Source: Paenibacillus amylolyticus (lineage in GTDB: Bacteria; Bacillota; Bacilli; Paenibacillales; Paenibacillaceae). Taken from it: 64,000 bases of DNA. This document shows positions 38,393 to 48,885 of the stretch, piece by piece. The notes beneath the pieces are model-generated. The model was given only the letters and a program-made list of their open reading frames with translations. It did no database searches and was not told the DNA's origin. Numbering within the stretch: the stretch's first letter is position 1; each line of letters begins with the position of its first letter. The stretch is taken from NCBI RefSeq assembly GCF_029689945.1, contig NZ_CP121451.1, forward strand, positions 2,294,001 through 2,358,000, in the 5' to 3' direction. Both the position numbers and the translations under genes were made by a program.

Positions 38393-39567
38393 TTAATTGA
38401 GTATGCTTTTGGGATCGGCAAGGGAAGCTTCGCTTCTGGATGTATAGTATGGAAGAAGCAGCATACCAATCATTAGCAAAAGGAACGCAATGAAATAGGG
38501 CGATAACCCGACACGAAGTTGTCCTGCTGTGATGGGGCCGATAAAAGAGCCGATGGATGTGGCAATGGATTGCAGCGAGAAAATGCGGCCCAACCTGCTG
38601 CCTCCGCTCAGACGGATAAATAGGGTAGCCATTGCTGGAAAGATAATGCCTTTGGACATCCCGAGTACAAATAATACGGTAGACAACGGGAATTGCGGAA
38701 TGGCTGCCATTACAAAAAAACACAAGGACATCAGCAGCACACCCGCAACCAGACGCAGTTTGGGTGAATACCGATTGAGAAATAACATGCTCAGTGTGAA
38801 GAGAGCCCCAATACTGATGACGGAAAATAACAGGCCGGTAGACATGATGGAAGAATGTCCTCCTCCACGAAGGGGTAACTCAAAGAAGAGAATCCCTTGA
38901 GCACAGGCAATAACCAGAGGCAGGGCAAAGTATCGCCAGGACACGGGCAGGAATGCACTTGTGGCACCTGCTGGTGATACGTCAGGTTTGGCAGGTTCAG
39001 TTACTCTCTCATGCTGCTTGATGATGCCACGGGGCATCGTCATGAGAGCAATGACACCTGTGAGAATAAGCAGATAGCCCAGACCTGAGAATGTAGCAGA
39101 GAATCCTATGGAACCCACAATGATCGCACCGGCTCGGGCGACACCACAGACGCCAGGGTATGTACTACCCCATGTCCGGACATATACTTCCCCTGTTTCA
39201 CCGGATCGCTGGATAACTGTGCAAGCAGGGCGAGACATGCCGGCGACAGGAAGGCCAGTACAAAGCCGCTGATGGAACGCAGCGCGAGCAGTTGCCATGG
39301 TGTCTGGACATAGGCTTGCAGGAGCAGGATGAATCCTGCCCCGAGCAGACTGAATACAATGTAGCGGCGACTGCCATGTTTATCGATTTGTGTTCCGGCA
39401 ATGAGATTGCCAGGGAGATGCGTCAAGGAATAGATGCCCATCATCCAGCCAATGAAAGTAGGGGCGGCTCCCAGCGAGATGGCAAAAGGGGTCAGAATGG
39501 GATACTGGGCGTGCAGATCGAATACAGCAAGGAACAAAAACAGGTATAGCCAGATGGCCGTTTTCAC
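38393..39567 (-). CDS. MFS transporter (frameshifted)
   Basis: Major facilitator superfamily efflux protein, ~12 transmembrane helices, 391 aa after repair. The N-terminal half includes the loop 2-3 signature AGTQIDKHGSRRYIV. A base is missing near 39134-39135; restored, the join reads TLASVVSPGAGAIIVGSIGFSATF. The C-terminal half is complete (SKGIIFPAMATLFIRLSGGS ... LLPYYTSRSEAS). Substrate unknown. Confidence 0.82.
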
Positions 39568-39782
39568 ATAAGCCCCTCCTTGTTAAGCGATGCATGCGCA
39601 AACTACAGGTCTTGAACGTGTTCCCGTTCGCCAGCAGAACCTTATGGTACTACTTGTACGCCTGGCGGGACGAACTTAGACCGTTTATTTTTAAGGGAGA
39701 GGGCTTAGCTGACAGCGGCTTCGGAAATCATGTATAATATTCGGGAGTGTTACGAATGAATTCAAATACGGAAGGTGTAGTC

Positions 39783-40238
39783 ATGAACATAGAAGTAATC
39801 AAAGAGTTTCTGATGCAGAACTGGCTGGTGATTGTGGTTGCATTGATCATATTGTTCTTTGTTCTGAATGTGGTCAAAACCGTATTGAAATGGTTGATTG
39901 CCATCATCATTATTGCGGCTCTACTGATATACAGCGGCATCTCCATTGATCAGATCAAACAGACAGTGACAGACGTGCAGTCCAGTACGATGGACACCTT
40001 GAAGAAGGAAGCAACCAGCATGATGCTGAAGGAGGCTTCCAAAGCAACCTACGTCAAAGGACAGGATGGAGCGTTCACCATCACCAGTCCCAATGTGGAG
40101 ATTAAGGGAAGAACGCAATCCGATAAAGTGGATGTGACCTTCCGCGGAATTTCACTCGGCGAATGGAAACTCGACAATGAAACGATACGTACGTTTGTCG
40201 AACAGGCACAGGAGAACAAAACAGCACCAGCATCGTAG
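39783..40238 (+). CDS. Hypothetical membrane-anchored protein
   Basis: 151 aa. A short N-terminus is followed by two close hydrophobic segments (WLVIVVALIILFFVLNVV and WLIAIIIIAALLIYSGI), then a soluble domain of ~100 residues without recognised motifs. ATG 39783 follows GGAAGGTG. It ends 18 bases before the transglutaminase-like gene, so they are probably co-transcribed. No family recognised. Confidence 0.7.
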   Translation: MNIEVIKEFLMQNWLVIVVALIILFFVLNVVKTVLKWLIAIIIIAALLIYSGISIDQIKQTVTDVQSSTMDTLKKEATSMMLKEASKATYVKGQDGAFTITSPNVEIKGRTQSDKVDVTFRGISLGEWKLDNETIRTFVEQAQENKTAPAS

Positions 40239-40256
40239 TAAAGGGGGAATCGGTAC

Positions 40257-41402
40257 GTGCTGCAGAATTGGCTGGACAGCCTGAAGGAATTGAATGGCAT
40301 CACAATTATGCTGTTGCTGATTGTGGCTGCTTCATTATTGCAGGGTTGGTCCAGAGGAGCTTCACGTTCAGCAGGCAGACTCTTTGGGTTCCTGATGGAT
40401 GGCATTATGGCGGTTATTGGTATTCTGTTGTCGATCGGTTTAACATTGTGGCTTGCGCCATATGTACAGCAGTGGCTGTCTGAGTATGCTTCAGCCATGC
40501 CTAACCGTGAGCTGAACCGGTGGGAACAGATGTATTATACGTTGATTACGGCGATTGCGGATTTTCCGCTAATGCGGTTCGCTGTATTATTTGTGGTTAG
40601 CTATGGACTCATCCGACTGATTCTCGGATTGCTCTCTTCATTTATTTTTAGCAGCAGGCCGAGGTCGGCTGAGGAAAGTGTGCCTAAAGGTATGCTTAGT
40701 CGGTTAACGGGTGCAATCATTGGCACGATCATAGGCTCCGTCCGTGGAATGATCGTCATTGCGGTCTTGTTCATGATCGTCAGTCTTTACCCCGGGAGTA
40801 TGTTCAGCCGATATGTGGAGGCATCTCCCATCTACATGCAAGGAGCCAAATCGGTGATCGAACCGTTGTCGGGCACATTCATTAAGGACAAGCTTCCCGT
40901 ATTTACGCAGGCTGTGCAAAAGGAACTGGGCGGCATCCTGCAACGCAAATATGAAGTCATTGACCATAATATTCCGACGGATATTGAATCTGCTGCGAAA
41001 GAGATTGTCAACGGACAATCGACAGATGAGGGCAAAGCAAGAGCGCTATACGACTGGGTAGGTTCCCGTATTCAGTATGACTATGGTAAAGTGGATGACT
41101 ATGAACAAAAGGGCATATGGCATGAACAGAATCCGCAGAATACATTTGATACACGCAAAGGCGTATGTATTGATTATGCTCGACTTTATGCTGTGATGGC
41201 CCGTTCACAAGGACTTGAAGTCAAAGTCGTTACGGGACTTGGGTATAACGGTCAGGGAGGATACGGTCCGCATGCCTGGAATGAAGTGTATTTAAGTGAT
41301 TCCGAGAGCTGGGTTCCGCTTGACCCGACATGGGCGATCAGTGGGGACTGGTTTAATCCACCGAATTTTGCCGATACCCATCTGAAGGATCAATCAGCTT
41401 AA
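40257..41402 (+). CDS. CvpA-like membrane domain fused to a transglutaminase-like protease domain
   Basis: 381 aa. The N-terminal ~190 residues carry about four transmembrane helices resembling CvpA-type proteins (MLLLIVAASLLQGWSRGASR, IIGTIIGSVRGMIVIAVLFM). The C-terminal transglutaminase core has the catalytic triad Cys (TRKGVCIDYARLYAVMARSQ), His (GPHAWNEVYL) and Asp (WVPLDPTWAI). GTG 40257 follows AAAGGGGGAATC. It lies immediately before two PBP genes, which suggests a cell-wall role. Confidence 0.82.
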   Translation: MLQNWLDSLKELNGITIMLLLIVAASLLQGWSRGASRSAGRLFGFLMDGIMAVIGILLSIGLTLWLAPYVQQWLSEYASAMPNRELNRWEQMYYTLITAIADFPLMRFAVLFVVSYGLIRLILGLLSSFIFSSRPRSAEESVPKGMLSRLTGAIIGTIIGSVRGMIVIAVLFMIVSLYPGSMFSRYVEASPIYMQGAKSVIEPLSGTFIKDKLPVFTQAVQKELGGILQRKYEVIDHNIPTDIESAAKEIVNGQSTDEGKARALYDWVGSRIQYDYGKVDDYEQKGIWHEQNPQNTFDTRKGVCIDYARLYAVMARSQGLEVKVVTGLGYNGQGGYGPHAWNEVYLSDSESWVPLDPTWAISGDWFNPPNFADTHLKDQSA

Positions 41403-41507
41403 CCATACAAAGGACATGGGTCCGCAATATGACGACGTTGCCAGGTTATCATGCCGGGAAGAATTAGTTGTAGCGGTATGCATCAAGTCATGAAAGAGGT
41501 AGGATGG

Positions 41508-43544
41508 ATGAAAAAGCATTCCAATGAGAAGGATGAACTTACAGACAAACGGCGATTCAGCTACCGAATGAATGTATTTTTCTTTGCTTCCTTTGTTATT
41601 TTTAGCGTTATTATCGTACGTTTGGCGTTTTTGCAATTTGTCGAAGGGCCAGAACTTAGTCAGGAAGAAGCAAGTAACATCACCAAGGATGTACCGCTTC
41701 CTCCTGTGAGAGGCACGATCTATGATTCTACAGGTGAGGTGAAGTTGGCTTATTCCAAGCCCATTCAGTCGCTATACCTGACGCTGTATAAAAACTATGG
41801 GGATGTTGATGGGAAACCGAGTCCCAACATAGGGGAAGTGCAGGATATTGCCACCCGATTGCATGATGTGTTTGAACAGTACAAATCGAAGGATTCAGAG
41901 TCACTTACAGTGGAACAGATCCTTGAAGAGATGGACTTAAATTCACGCAAGGCTAATGGCTTCATGCCACGGCTCATTAAGAGCGATCTGTCCGAGGAAG
42001 AAGTCGCTTATTTCCTGCAGCACAAGGATGAGTTCAAAGGCATCCAGGTTGTTGAGGAAAGTGTGCGGTTCTATGATCCGGATACGGTAGCGGTTCAGAC
42101 CATTGGATATCTGAAGAAATTCAAAAGTTCGAAATCCTTGAATAAATACAAAGAAGTGGACGAGGCCAATAAAACGCAAACGGATCCGGGTCTGGTGTAT
42201 ACAGAGAACGAATTCGTTGGTTTTGATGGACTAGAACTGCAATATCAGGATGTACTACGTGGCAAAAGCGGGTATACGTCCGTCGATGTCGATTTGCGTA
42301 ACTTGCCTGAAGGTGTAGCAGGTTCTACCCCGCCGGAGAAAGGGTACGACCTGATATCCAGCATTAACAAGAACGTTCAGGTGAAAACGGAACAGGCCAT
42401 TCTGGATCAGTTGAGCTGGCTTCATCGGAACCCGGTTTCTGGTCGATTGCATCCGAATGCCAAGACCGGATTTGCAGTTGCGATGGAAGTGGATACGGGG
42501 AAAATCGTAGCTGCTGCCAGTATGCCGGATTATGATACCAATGTATGGAGAACCGGCGGTATAAGCAATGAAGACTACGATAAAATAAAGTATATCTATC
42601 AAAATGGTACGATCCGAGGCTTCCCGCCAGATGATACAGGCAAGCGGGCTGAGTCTGTAGTCTTGCTCGGTTCCACGATCAAACCGCTTAGTGTATTGAT
42701 TGGTTTGAAAGAGGGTTTCTTTACGACCAATACCGTTTATCAGGATAGAGGTTCAACGACCTTCGGTGGAGACAACCGTAGAGTACAGAACTCATCAGGG
42801 CATGTGTACGGTGCGATGCGTCCGCATGATGCGATTCGTCATTCCTCGAACGTGTTCATGATCGACGAGATCGGGAAGAAGCTGTATTCGAAGTATGGTG
42901 CAGAGGGTATCGGCGTATGGGATAAGTACATGGAGCAATTCGGTCTTGGTGTGTCTACAGGAGTAGATTTGCCTAATGAAAAGTCTGGTCTCAAAGAATA
43001 TGAGAATAAATTGGAGAGTTCTTTAACACGTCTGGTGTATGCTTCCTTTGGTCAGCAAGGAAAATACACAACCATGCAGTTGGCACAGTACACCACGATG
43101 CTTGCGAACAAAGGAAAACGGATGGAACCACAACTGGTTAATGAGTTCCGGGATTCGGAAGGCAACGTGGTTGAGAAAGTTAAACCGAAAGTACTCAGCA
43201 CAGTAGAGTTTAACGATGCCTACTGGAACGAGGTGCAACGAGGCATGGCTACCGAAGTTTCGGCATTTAGCGGTTTCCCGTATGATTTTGCCAGAAAAAC
43301 AGGTACATCGACGCAACTCGTCGGCGGTAAACTGGTGGATAACGGGGTGTTTATCGCTTACGCACCACGTAATAATCCGAAGCTTGCTGTCGCTGTAGTT
43401 ATTCCCGAAGGTGGCTTTGGTTCGAGCAGTGCAGCTCCGGTTGCACGTGCGATCTTTGATGCCTATGACGAGGAATTTGGTCTCGACGGTGTACCGAAAA
43501 AGGACAAAAATAAAGATTCAGAATCGGAATCAGGCGCACAGTGA
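41508..43544 (+). CDS. Class B penicillin-binding protein, tandem copy 1
   Basis: Transpeptidase that cross-links peptidoglycan, 678 aa. One N-terminal membrane anchor (FFFASFVIFSVIIVRLAFLQ), the PBP dimerisation domain (PVRGTIYDSTGEV), and the catalytic domain with SxxK in GSTIKPLSVLIG, SxN in HSSNVFM and KTG in ARKTGTSTQ. Start ATG 41508 (MKKHSNEKDEL) follows AGAGGTAGG; earlier in-frame ATGs exist. No PASTA domain. A paralogue follows directly. Confidence 0.92.
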   Translation: MKKHSNEKDELTDKRRFSYRMNVFFFASFVIFSVIIVRLAFLQFVEGPELSQEEASNITKDVPLPPVRGTIYDSTGEVKLAYSKPIQSLYLTLYKNYGDVDGKPSPNIGEVQDIATRLHDVFEQYKSKDSESLTVEQILEEMDLNSRKANGFMPRLIKSDLSEEEVAYFLQHKDEFKGIQVVEESVRFYDPDTVAVQTIGYLKKFKSSKSLNKYKEVDEANKTQTDPGLVYTENEFVGFDGLELQYQDVLRGKSGYTSVDVDLRNLPEGVAGSTPPEKGYDLISSINKNVQVKTEQAILDQLSWLHRNPVSGRLHPNAKTGFAVAMEVDTGKIVAAASMPDYDTNVWRTGGISNEDYDKIKYIYQNGTIRGFPPDDTGKRAESVVLLGSTIKPLSVLIGLKEGFFTTNTVYQDRGSTTFGGDNRRVQNSSGHVYGAMRPHDAIRHSSNVFMIDEIGKKLYSKYGAEGIGVWDKYMEQFGLGVSTGVDLPNEKSGLKEYENKLESSLTRLVYASFGQQGKYTTMQLAQYTTMLANKGKRMEPQLVNEFRDSEGNVVEKVKPKVLSTVEFNDAYWNEVQRGMATEVSAFSGFPYDFARKTGTSTQLVGGKLVDNGVFIAYAPRNNPKLAVAVVIPEGGFGSSSAAPVARAIFDAYDEEFGLDGVPKKDKNKDSESESGAQ

Positions 43545-43912
43545 TGTGTGCATTGATTACAGAGAGGGCCCTTTGGGTCCTCTTTTTTGTTATTACGCAG
43601 AGAATGGCTTGTAAGAGTGAGTTAATTAGTTGCATTAATATGTAACCATATGAGCTGTGCAACGTTTATATAAGGGAAGGGTGAACGCTTTTTTGAAGAA
43701 CGAGATCACGTTGATATGTCAGTGCTTACATCGAAATCGGTAGATGGGTTAATGCAACATTTCTGATTACGAAAATGTAACTAAAAATTGAAAGACGTGG
43801 CAGCTAACCTTTGGTAGACTTGGATGAGTAAGGATAAAATACCGGATTGAATACGTGCACATGATGGATGAATTATTCTATTTTTATAGAGGAACGGGAG
43901 AGGCTTAAAACG
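43545..43912. other. Intergenic region between the PBP genes
   Basis: 368 bases: a terminator at its start, then AT-rich sequence with no convincing gene. The second PBP therefore probably has its own promoter. Confidence 0.5.
43556..43592 (+). terminator. Terminator after PBP copy 1
   Basis: AGAGaGGgCCCtttGGGtCCTCT followed by TTTTTTG. Confidence 0.8.
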
Positions 43913-45888
43913 ATGTTTAACCGAATGAAAAAGAAAACGATGACCGAGGATGATGCACCCGTCAACAAGCCTTCCACCGCAAGGCTGAATCTGTTTTTTT
44001 TCGCGGCATTTGTCATATTCAGTATTCTCATTTTCAGGTTGGCCTTTGTGCAATTTGTGGAGGGTCCTGAACTGACGTATATGGAAACCAGTCGTAATAC
44101 CAAAGACATTCCACTCGCGCCTGTTCGTGGTCCCATCTATGATGCGACAGGGGAAGTGGCACTCGCTTACTCAGAACCTGTACAGTCCCTCTATGTGCTG
44201 TTATATGAGGACTATCGTAACGATGAACGCAGGCAGGAAGCAGAGGAACTGGCTCATGATCTGGCGGCTGTATTTAAGCAGTTTAATCCAGGGGACAAGG
44301 AGCAGCCGGATGCAGAAGAGATCATCAAACGATTGGATCTGGATTACCAGAAAACGTTCGGGTATGTGCCGAGGCTGGTGAAGTCGGATCTGTCGACCAA
44401 AGAGATTGCCTTTTTCATGGAGAAAAAGCGGAATATCCGGGCGTTATGGTGCTTGAAGAAAATATACGGAAATATGACCCGGATGGTGTAGCGGTTCAGG
44501 TTGTTGGTTACACGAGAGAGTTCAAGCGTGCACCAGACAGCCTTGCTAAATATAAGGCTATCCGTGAAGGGGCAAGTACCCAGCGCGATCCTGGTCTTGT
44601 ATACCATGAGGAAGAGAAGGTTGGCTTCGATGGATTGGAGCTTCAATACCAGGAGGAACTTCGTGGACGAAGCGGCTACCAGTCCATTGATATCGATGCA
44701 CGTAATCTGCCGGATGGAACGATGTTACAGACTCCACCGGAGAAAGGCTACAGTCTGGTCTCCACCATTAACAAGGAAATTCAGATGGCTGCACAAGAGG
44801 CGATTACGGACGAACTGCGCAGACTTCCGAAAGCCATTACGGGATATGCAGTAGCCATGGAAGTGGATACGGGAAATGTGGTCGCTATGGCGAGTATGCC
44901 GGATTATGATCCGAACGATTGGGATTATGACAAAATCAAGTATGTGTTCCGAAACGGAACCACCGAGTCGTTCCCACCGAATGATGCCAAGCCTAGTCGT
45001 GCTGAATCTGTAGTGCTTCTTGGATCGGTTATCAAACCGTTAAGTGTGCTGATTGGACTGAAAGAGGGATTATTTACAGCAGGAGAGACCTATCACGATC
45101 AGGGATATGCGGTTTTGGGGAAAGACGGACGACAAGTGAAGAACTCGCATTCGGCTTATAATGGTTCTATTACAGCGAGAAGAGCGATTGAGAAATCCTC
45201 CAATGCCTTCATGATTGATATGGTGGGTAAACGTTTGTTACGTAATTATGGCTCGGATAAAGGAATTGATATCTGGGACAAACACATGAAGGAATTTGGC
45301 TTGGGTGTGTCCACTGGTGTAGATCTGCCTAATGAATTTCTGGGTAGGCTAGAATATACTAATAAAGACGAATCAGCTCTAACACGTTTGGCATTTGCCT
45401 CATTTGGACAACAAGCCAAGTACACCACCATGCAACTGGCACAATACACGACAATGCTTGCCAATAAAGGCAAACGGATGGAGCCTCACTTGGTGAAGGA
45501 AATCCGTGATGCGGATGGCAATGTAGTGAAGGAAATTAAACCTAAAATACTCAACGAAGTTGATTTTGCCGATGCGCACTGGAATGAAGTGCATAAAGGA
45601 ATGGTTACCAAAGTAAGTTCATTTGATGGTTTCCCTTACGATTTTGCTCGGAAAACAGGAACGTCAGAGCAGGGGACCGGGCCGAATAAGAAAGAGAACG
45701 GGGTATTTATCGCCTTTGCCCCGCGGGACAATCCGAAGCTCGCTGTAGCTGTCGTGGTACCAGAGGGTGGTTTCGGTTCAGTCAGTGCCTCGCCAATTGC
45801 ACGGAAAATCTTCGATGCCTATGATGAAGTGTATGGTCTCGATGGGACGCCGAAAGCGAAAAAAGACGAAGGTAAAGATAAAGAGTAA
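43913..45888 (+). CDS. Class B penicillin-binding protein, tandem copy 2 (frameshifted)
   Basis: Paralogue of the preceding PBP, 658 aa after repair. Membrane anchor LFFFAAFVIFSILIFRLAFV, PVRGPIYDATGEVALAYSEP, SxxK in GSVIKPLSVLIG, SxN in KSSNAFM and KTG in ARKTGTSEQ. One G is missing at 44430-44431; restored, the join reads FFMEKKREYPGVMVLEENIRKYD. Copy 1 has an insertion (HRNPVSGRLHPNAK region) absent here. Long identical stretches (e.g. MQLAQYTTMLANKGKRMEP) show a tandem duplication. Confidence 0.9.
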
Positions 45889-45968
45889 CGTCAAAAGAAA
45901 CCGTGGCAGACATAACTGTTTACAACGTAACCAAAAGGTTCATGAAGTGAATTAAATGTACATTTGGA

Positions 45969-46002
45969 CAGGCAGGGGAAATAATCCCTTGCCTTTTTTT
46001 TG
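45969..46002 (+). terminator. Terminator after PBP copy 2
   Basis: GGCAgGGG-aaataat-CCCtTGCC followed by TTTTTTTT. Confidence 0.9.
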
Positions 46003-46012
46003 GCTTCGGATA

Positions 46013-46033
46013 AAATTTGCACAAGGGAAACAT
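46013..46033 (+). promoter_or_regulatory. MntR-like operator upstream of the metal ABC operon
   Basis: AAATTTGCACAAGGGAAACAT closely resembles Bacillus MntR boxes (TTTGC-n-AGGGAAA type), which mediate manganese-dependent repression of mnt transport genes. It lies about 90-110 bases before the first gene. The match is by eye and the regulator is not in the window. Confidence 0.65.
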
Positions 46034-46119
46034 TATTAGTCATGATTAAAACTTAATACCTTGTACAACAAAATTAGATGTGGACAATACTTTTAGGAGA
46101 GGGAAAGGGGACGGTTGAA

Positions 46120-47070
46120 TTGTTAATGGTGAAGATGAGGAGTATTCAGAGGGGGTTCATTACGCTAGCGGCTCTGGCTCTGGTTGTTGTTCTTGCGGCA
46201 TGTTCAAGTGATGCAGAGACTGGCAGCGGTGGCAAGCTACAAGTAACGGCTACAACAGGCATGATCGCTGACGTAGCACGTGAGGTAGGCGGAGCATATG
46301 TTGAAGTTACCGGGCTCATGGGCCCGGGCGTTGACCCTCACTTGTACAAGGCATCTCAAGGTGATATTCGTAAGCTGGAACAAGCGAAAGTCATTTTCTA
46401 TAATGGACTGCATCTTGAAGGCAAAATGACAGACATTTTGGAGAAAATGTCCTCAAGCAAACGGGTTACAGCCGTTACAGAGACCATTCCAGTTGAGGAA
46501 TTACACTCAGGCAAAGATACAGGCGGCACGGAATATGACCCACACGTCTGGTTTAACGTCAGCCATTGGATGCATGCGGCAGAAGCCGTACGCGATACGC
46601 TCGTGGAGGCGGACCCGGACCATGCGGAAGAATACAAGGCGCAGGCAGAAGCGTACCTGGCGAAGCTTGAAGATCTGGATGCCGAGGTACGTGAGAAGAT
46701 TCTGGAGATTCCGGAAGCAAGCCGGGTATTGGTTACGGCACATGATGCATTTGGATATTTCGGTCAGGCTTATGGCATGAAAGTAATGGGACTTCAGGGC
46801 ATCAGTACAGCAGCCGAATATGGTGCAAAAGATGTTAGCGAACTGAGAGATTACCTCGTGGATAACCAGATCAAAGCGGTGTTTGTTGAATCGAGTGTAC
46901 CTGCCAAAGCAATGGAAGCCATCATTGCCGGAGCAGCTCAAAAAGGGCATACGGTCAGCATTGGTGGAGAACTGTTCTCGGATGCCATGGGGGCTGAAGG
47001 AACGGAAGAAGGCACATACATCGGTATGATCCGCCACAATGTTGAGACGATTGTAGAAGCCCTGAAATAA
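46120..47070 (+). CDS. mntA: Manganese/zinc ABC transporter substrate-binding lipoprotein
   Basis: Cluster A-I metal-binding protein (TroA/MntA/ZnuA). Signal peptide ends at lipobox VVVLAACSS. Metal ligands are expected at His in GVDPHLYKASQGD and EYDPHVWF, in TAHDAFGYFG/VFVESSVPA, and Asp in GELFSDAMG. There is no long His-rich loop as in many ZnuA proteins, which, with the MntR-like box, favours manganese. The start is uncertain: TTG 46120 (AAGGGG 9 bases upstream) or ATG 46126. First of four genes. Confidence 0.85.
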   Translation: MLMVKMRSIQRGFITLAALALVVVLAACSSDAETGSGGKLQVTATTGMIADVAREVGGAYVEVTGLMGPGVDPHLYKASQGDIRKLEQAKVIFYNGLHLEGKMTDILEKMSSSKRVTAVTETIPVEELHSGKDTGGTEYDPHVWFNVSHWMHAAEAVRDTLVEADPDHAEEYKAQAEAYLAKLEDLDAEVREKILEIPEASRVLVTAHDAFGYFGQAYGMKVMGLQGISTAAEYGAKDVSELRDYLVDNQIKAVFVESSVPAKAMEAIIAGAAQKGHTVSIGGELFSDAMGAEGTEEGTYIGMIRHNVETIVEALK

Positions 47071-47101
47071 TGAATCCTATGAAGAGAGGCGTTACAGGAT
47101 T

Positions 47102-47923
47102 ATGAATGATACTATTTTATCGGAACAAACTCCTACGAATCTGAGCAACAGCCACTTGCATGGAACGCAGCCTACGTCGGCTCCTCTTAGTGTGAGGGAT
47201 TTGGCCGTTGCGTATCACAAAAAGCCGGTGCTTAGCAGTGTATCCTTTGATATCCCGGAAGGACAGCTCATCGGAATACTCGGACCGAATGGTGCAGGGA
47301 AATCGACCTTGATCAAAGCCGTTCTGGGACTGGTACCGAAGATGCATGGCGAGGTACGGATCTTCGGACAATCGTACCGGGAACAACGTCGCCGCATCGG
47401 ATATGTACCCCAACGGGAATCAGTCGACTGGGATTTCCCTACACATGCACTCGATGTGGTGATGATGGGACGGTATGGTCATCTGGGCTGGTTCCGTCGT
47501 CCGGGGAAAAAGGAGCGGGACCTGGCGGCACACTGCCTGGAGCAAGTCGGGATGGGCGATTATATGTATCGCCAGATCAGTCAGCTGTCTGGTGGACAAC
47601 AGCAGCGTGTCTTTCTGGCACGGGCACTCGTGCAGGACGCAGATCTGTATTTCATGGATGAGCCGTTTGCAGGTGTGGATGCGACCACGGAGAAAGCGAT
47701 CATTTCCCTGTTGGAGCAGTTGAAGAAACAAGGTAAGACGGTACTGGTTGTTCACCATGATCTGGCAACAGTTGAGGAGTACTTCGACCATGTGCTTTTG
47801 CTCAATGGACGACTGGTGGCAGGTGGCCCGACAAGTGAAGTATTTGTACCAGATACACTGCAAGAGACGTACGGAGGCCGGATTGCCATGATCGGAAGCC
47901 GGACGGAGAAAGGCAAGGTGTAG
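47102..47923 (+). CDS. mntB: Manganese/zinc ABC transporter ATP-binding protein
   Basis: 273-aa ABC ATPase. Walker A GPNGAGKSTLIKAVLGL, Q-loop VPQRESVDWDFP (typical of MntB/TroB-type proteins), signature LSGGQQQR, Walker B DLYFMDEPFAGVD and switch His VVHHD. It energises the two permeases that follow; its stop is 3 bases before mntC. Intact. Confidence 0.92.
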   Translation: MNDTILSEQTPTNLSNSHLHGTQPTSAPLSVRDLAVAYHKKPVLSSVSFDIPEGQLIGILGPNGAGKSTLIKAVLGLVPKMHGEVRIFGQSYREQRRRIGYVPQRESVDWDFPTHALDVVMMGRYGHLGWFRRPGKKERDLAAHCLEQVGMGDYMYRQISQLSGGQQQRVFLARALVQDADLYFMDEPFAGVDATTEKAIISLLEQLKKQGKTVLVVHHDLATVEEYFDHVLLLNGRLVAGGPTSEVFVPDTLQETYGGRIAMIGSRTEKGKV

Positions 47924-47926
47924 TGC

Positions 47927-48885
47927 ATGTGGAACTGGATCGTTGCCATCTTGTCCGACCCCAATACACGTTGGATATTGCTTGGCTGTCTGTTGCTTGG
48001 ATTCAGTAGCGGAATTATTGGCTCCTTCACCTTCCTTCGCAAGCAGAGTCTGATGGGGGACACCCTTGCCCATGCTGCTCTGCCTGGGATCTGTATTGCA
48101 TTTATGTTGACGGAAACGAAGTCTGTGGGCTTATTCCTGTTCGGTGCTCTGGTGGCAGGCATCGTCGCTACCTTCGGGATTTCGTGGATTACACGCTACT
48201 CCCGGATCAAGCAAGATGCGGCGATGGGCATCGTGCTGACCGTATTTTTCGGAATAGGTGTAGTAATGCTTACGCGCATCCAGCATGGGGCTAGCGGAAG
48301 CCAAAGCGGACTTGATAAATATCTGTTTGGGCAGGCGGCATCCATGGTCATGACAGATGTGTATGTCATGGGTGGTGTATGTCTCGTATTGCTGATTGCC
48401 TGTCTGGCTTGGTTCAAGGAATTCAAACTGGTGAGCTTTGACCCCGGATTTGCACGTGGTATGGGGCTGCCAGTGGCCATGTTGGAGCAGCTCATCCTGC
48501 TCTTGACAGTGATCGCGGTGGTGGCCGGAATTCAGGCTGTAGGTGTGGTGCTTGTTGCAGCCTTGCTGGTAACGCCTGCAGCAGCGGCACGTTGCTGGAC
48601 CGACTCACTTGCACTGATGGTGGTGTTGGCAGGCCTATTTGGTGCAGTGAGCGGAGCAACTGGAACCATCTTCAGCACGCTCGTACCTAATCTGCCGACA
48701 GGACCAGTAACCGTTCTTGCGGCTACGGTACTCTTTGCAGGGTCAGCCTTGCTGGCTCCACGTCGTGGATTATTAGCAAGGCGTTTGCGCAGTATTCAGG
48801 CCAAGTCCGCGTATATGCGTGAAGAGCGGGCTACACTTCAGACACTCGCGACACAGCGAAATCAGCAGGAACGGGGGAGATGTAA
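47927..48885 (+). CDS. mntC: Manganese/zinc ABC transporter permease 1 (frameshifted at the last codons)
   Basis: ABC-3 family permease with ~8-9 helices. It has FLRKQSLMGDTLAHAALPGI, SFDPGFARGMGLPV and GIQAVGVVLVAALLVTPAAAARC. One G is missing from the run 48873-48877. Restored, translation ends ...NQQERGEM at TAA 48883-48885, which overlaps the ATG of the next permease as TAATG; without it the frame runs 80 codons into mntD. Repaired 319 aa. Confidence 0.88.
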
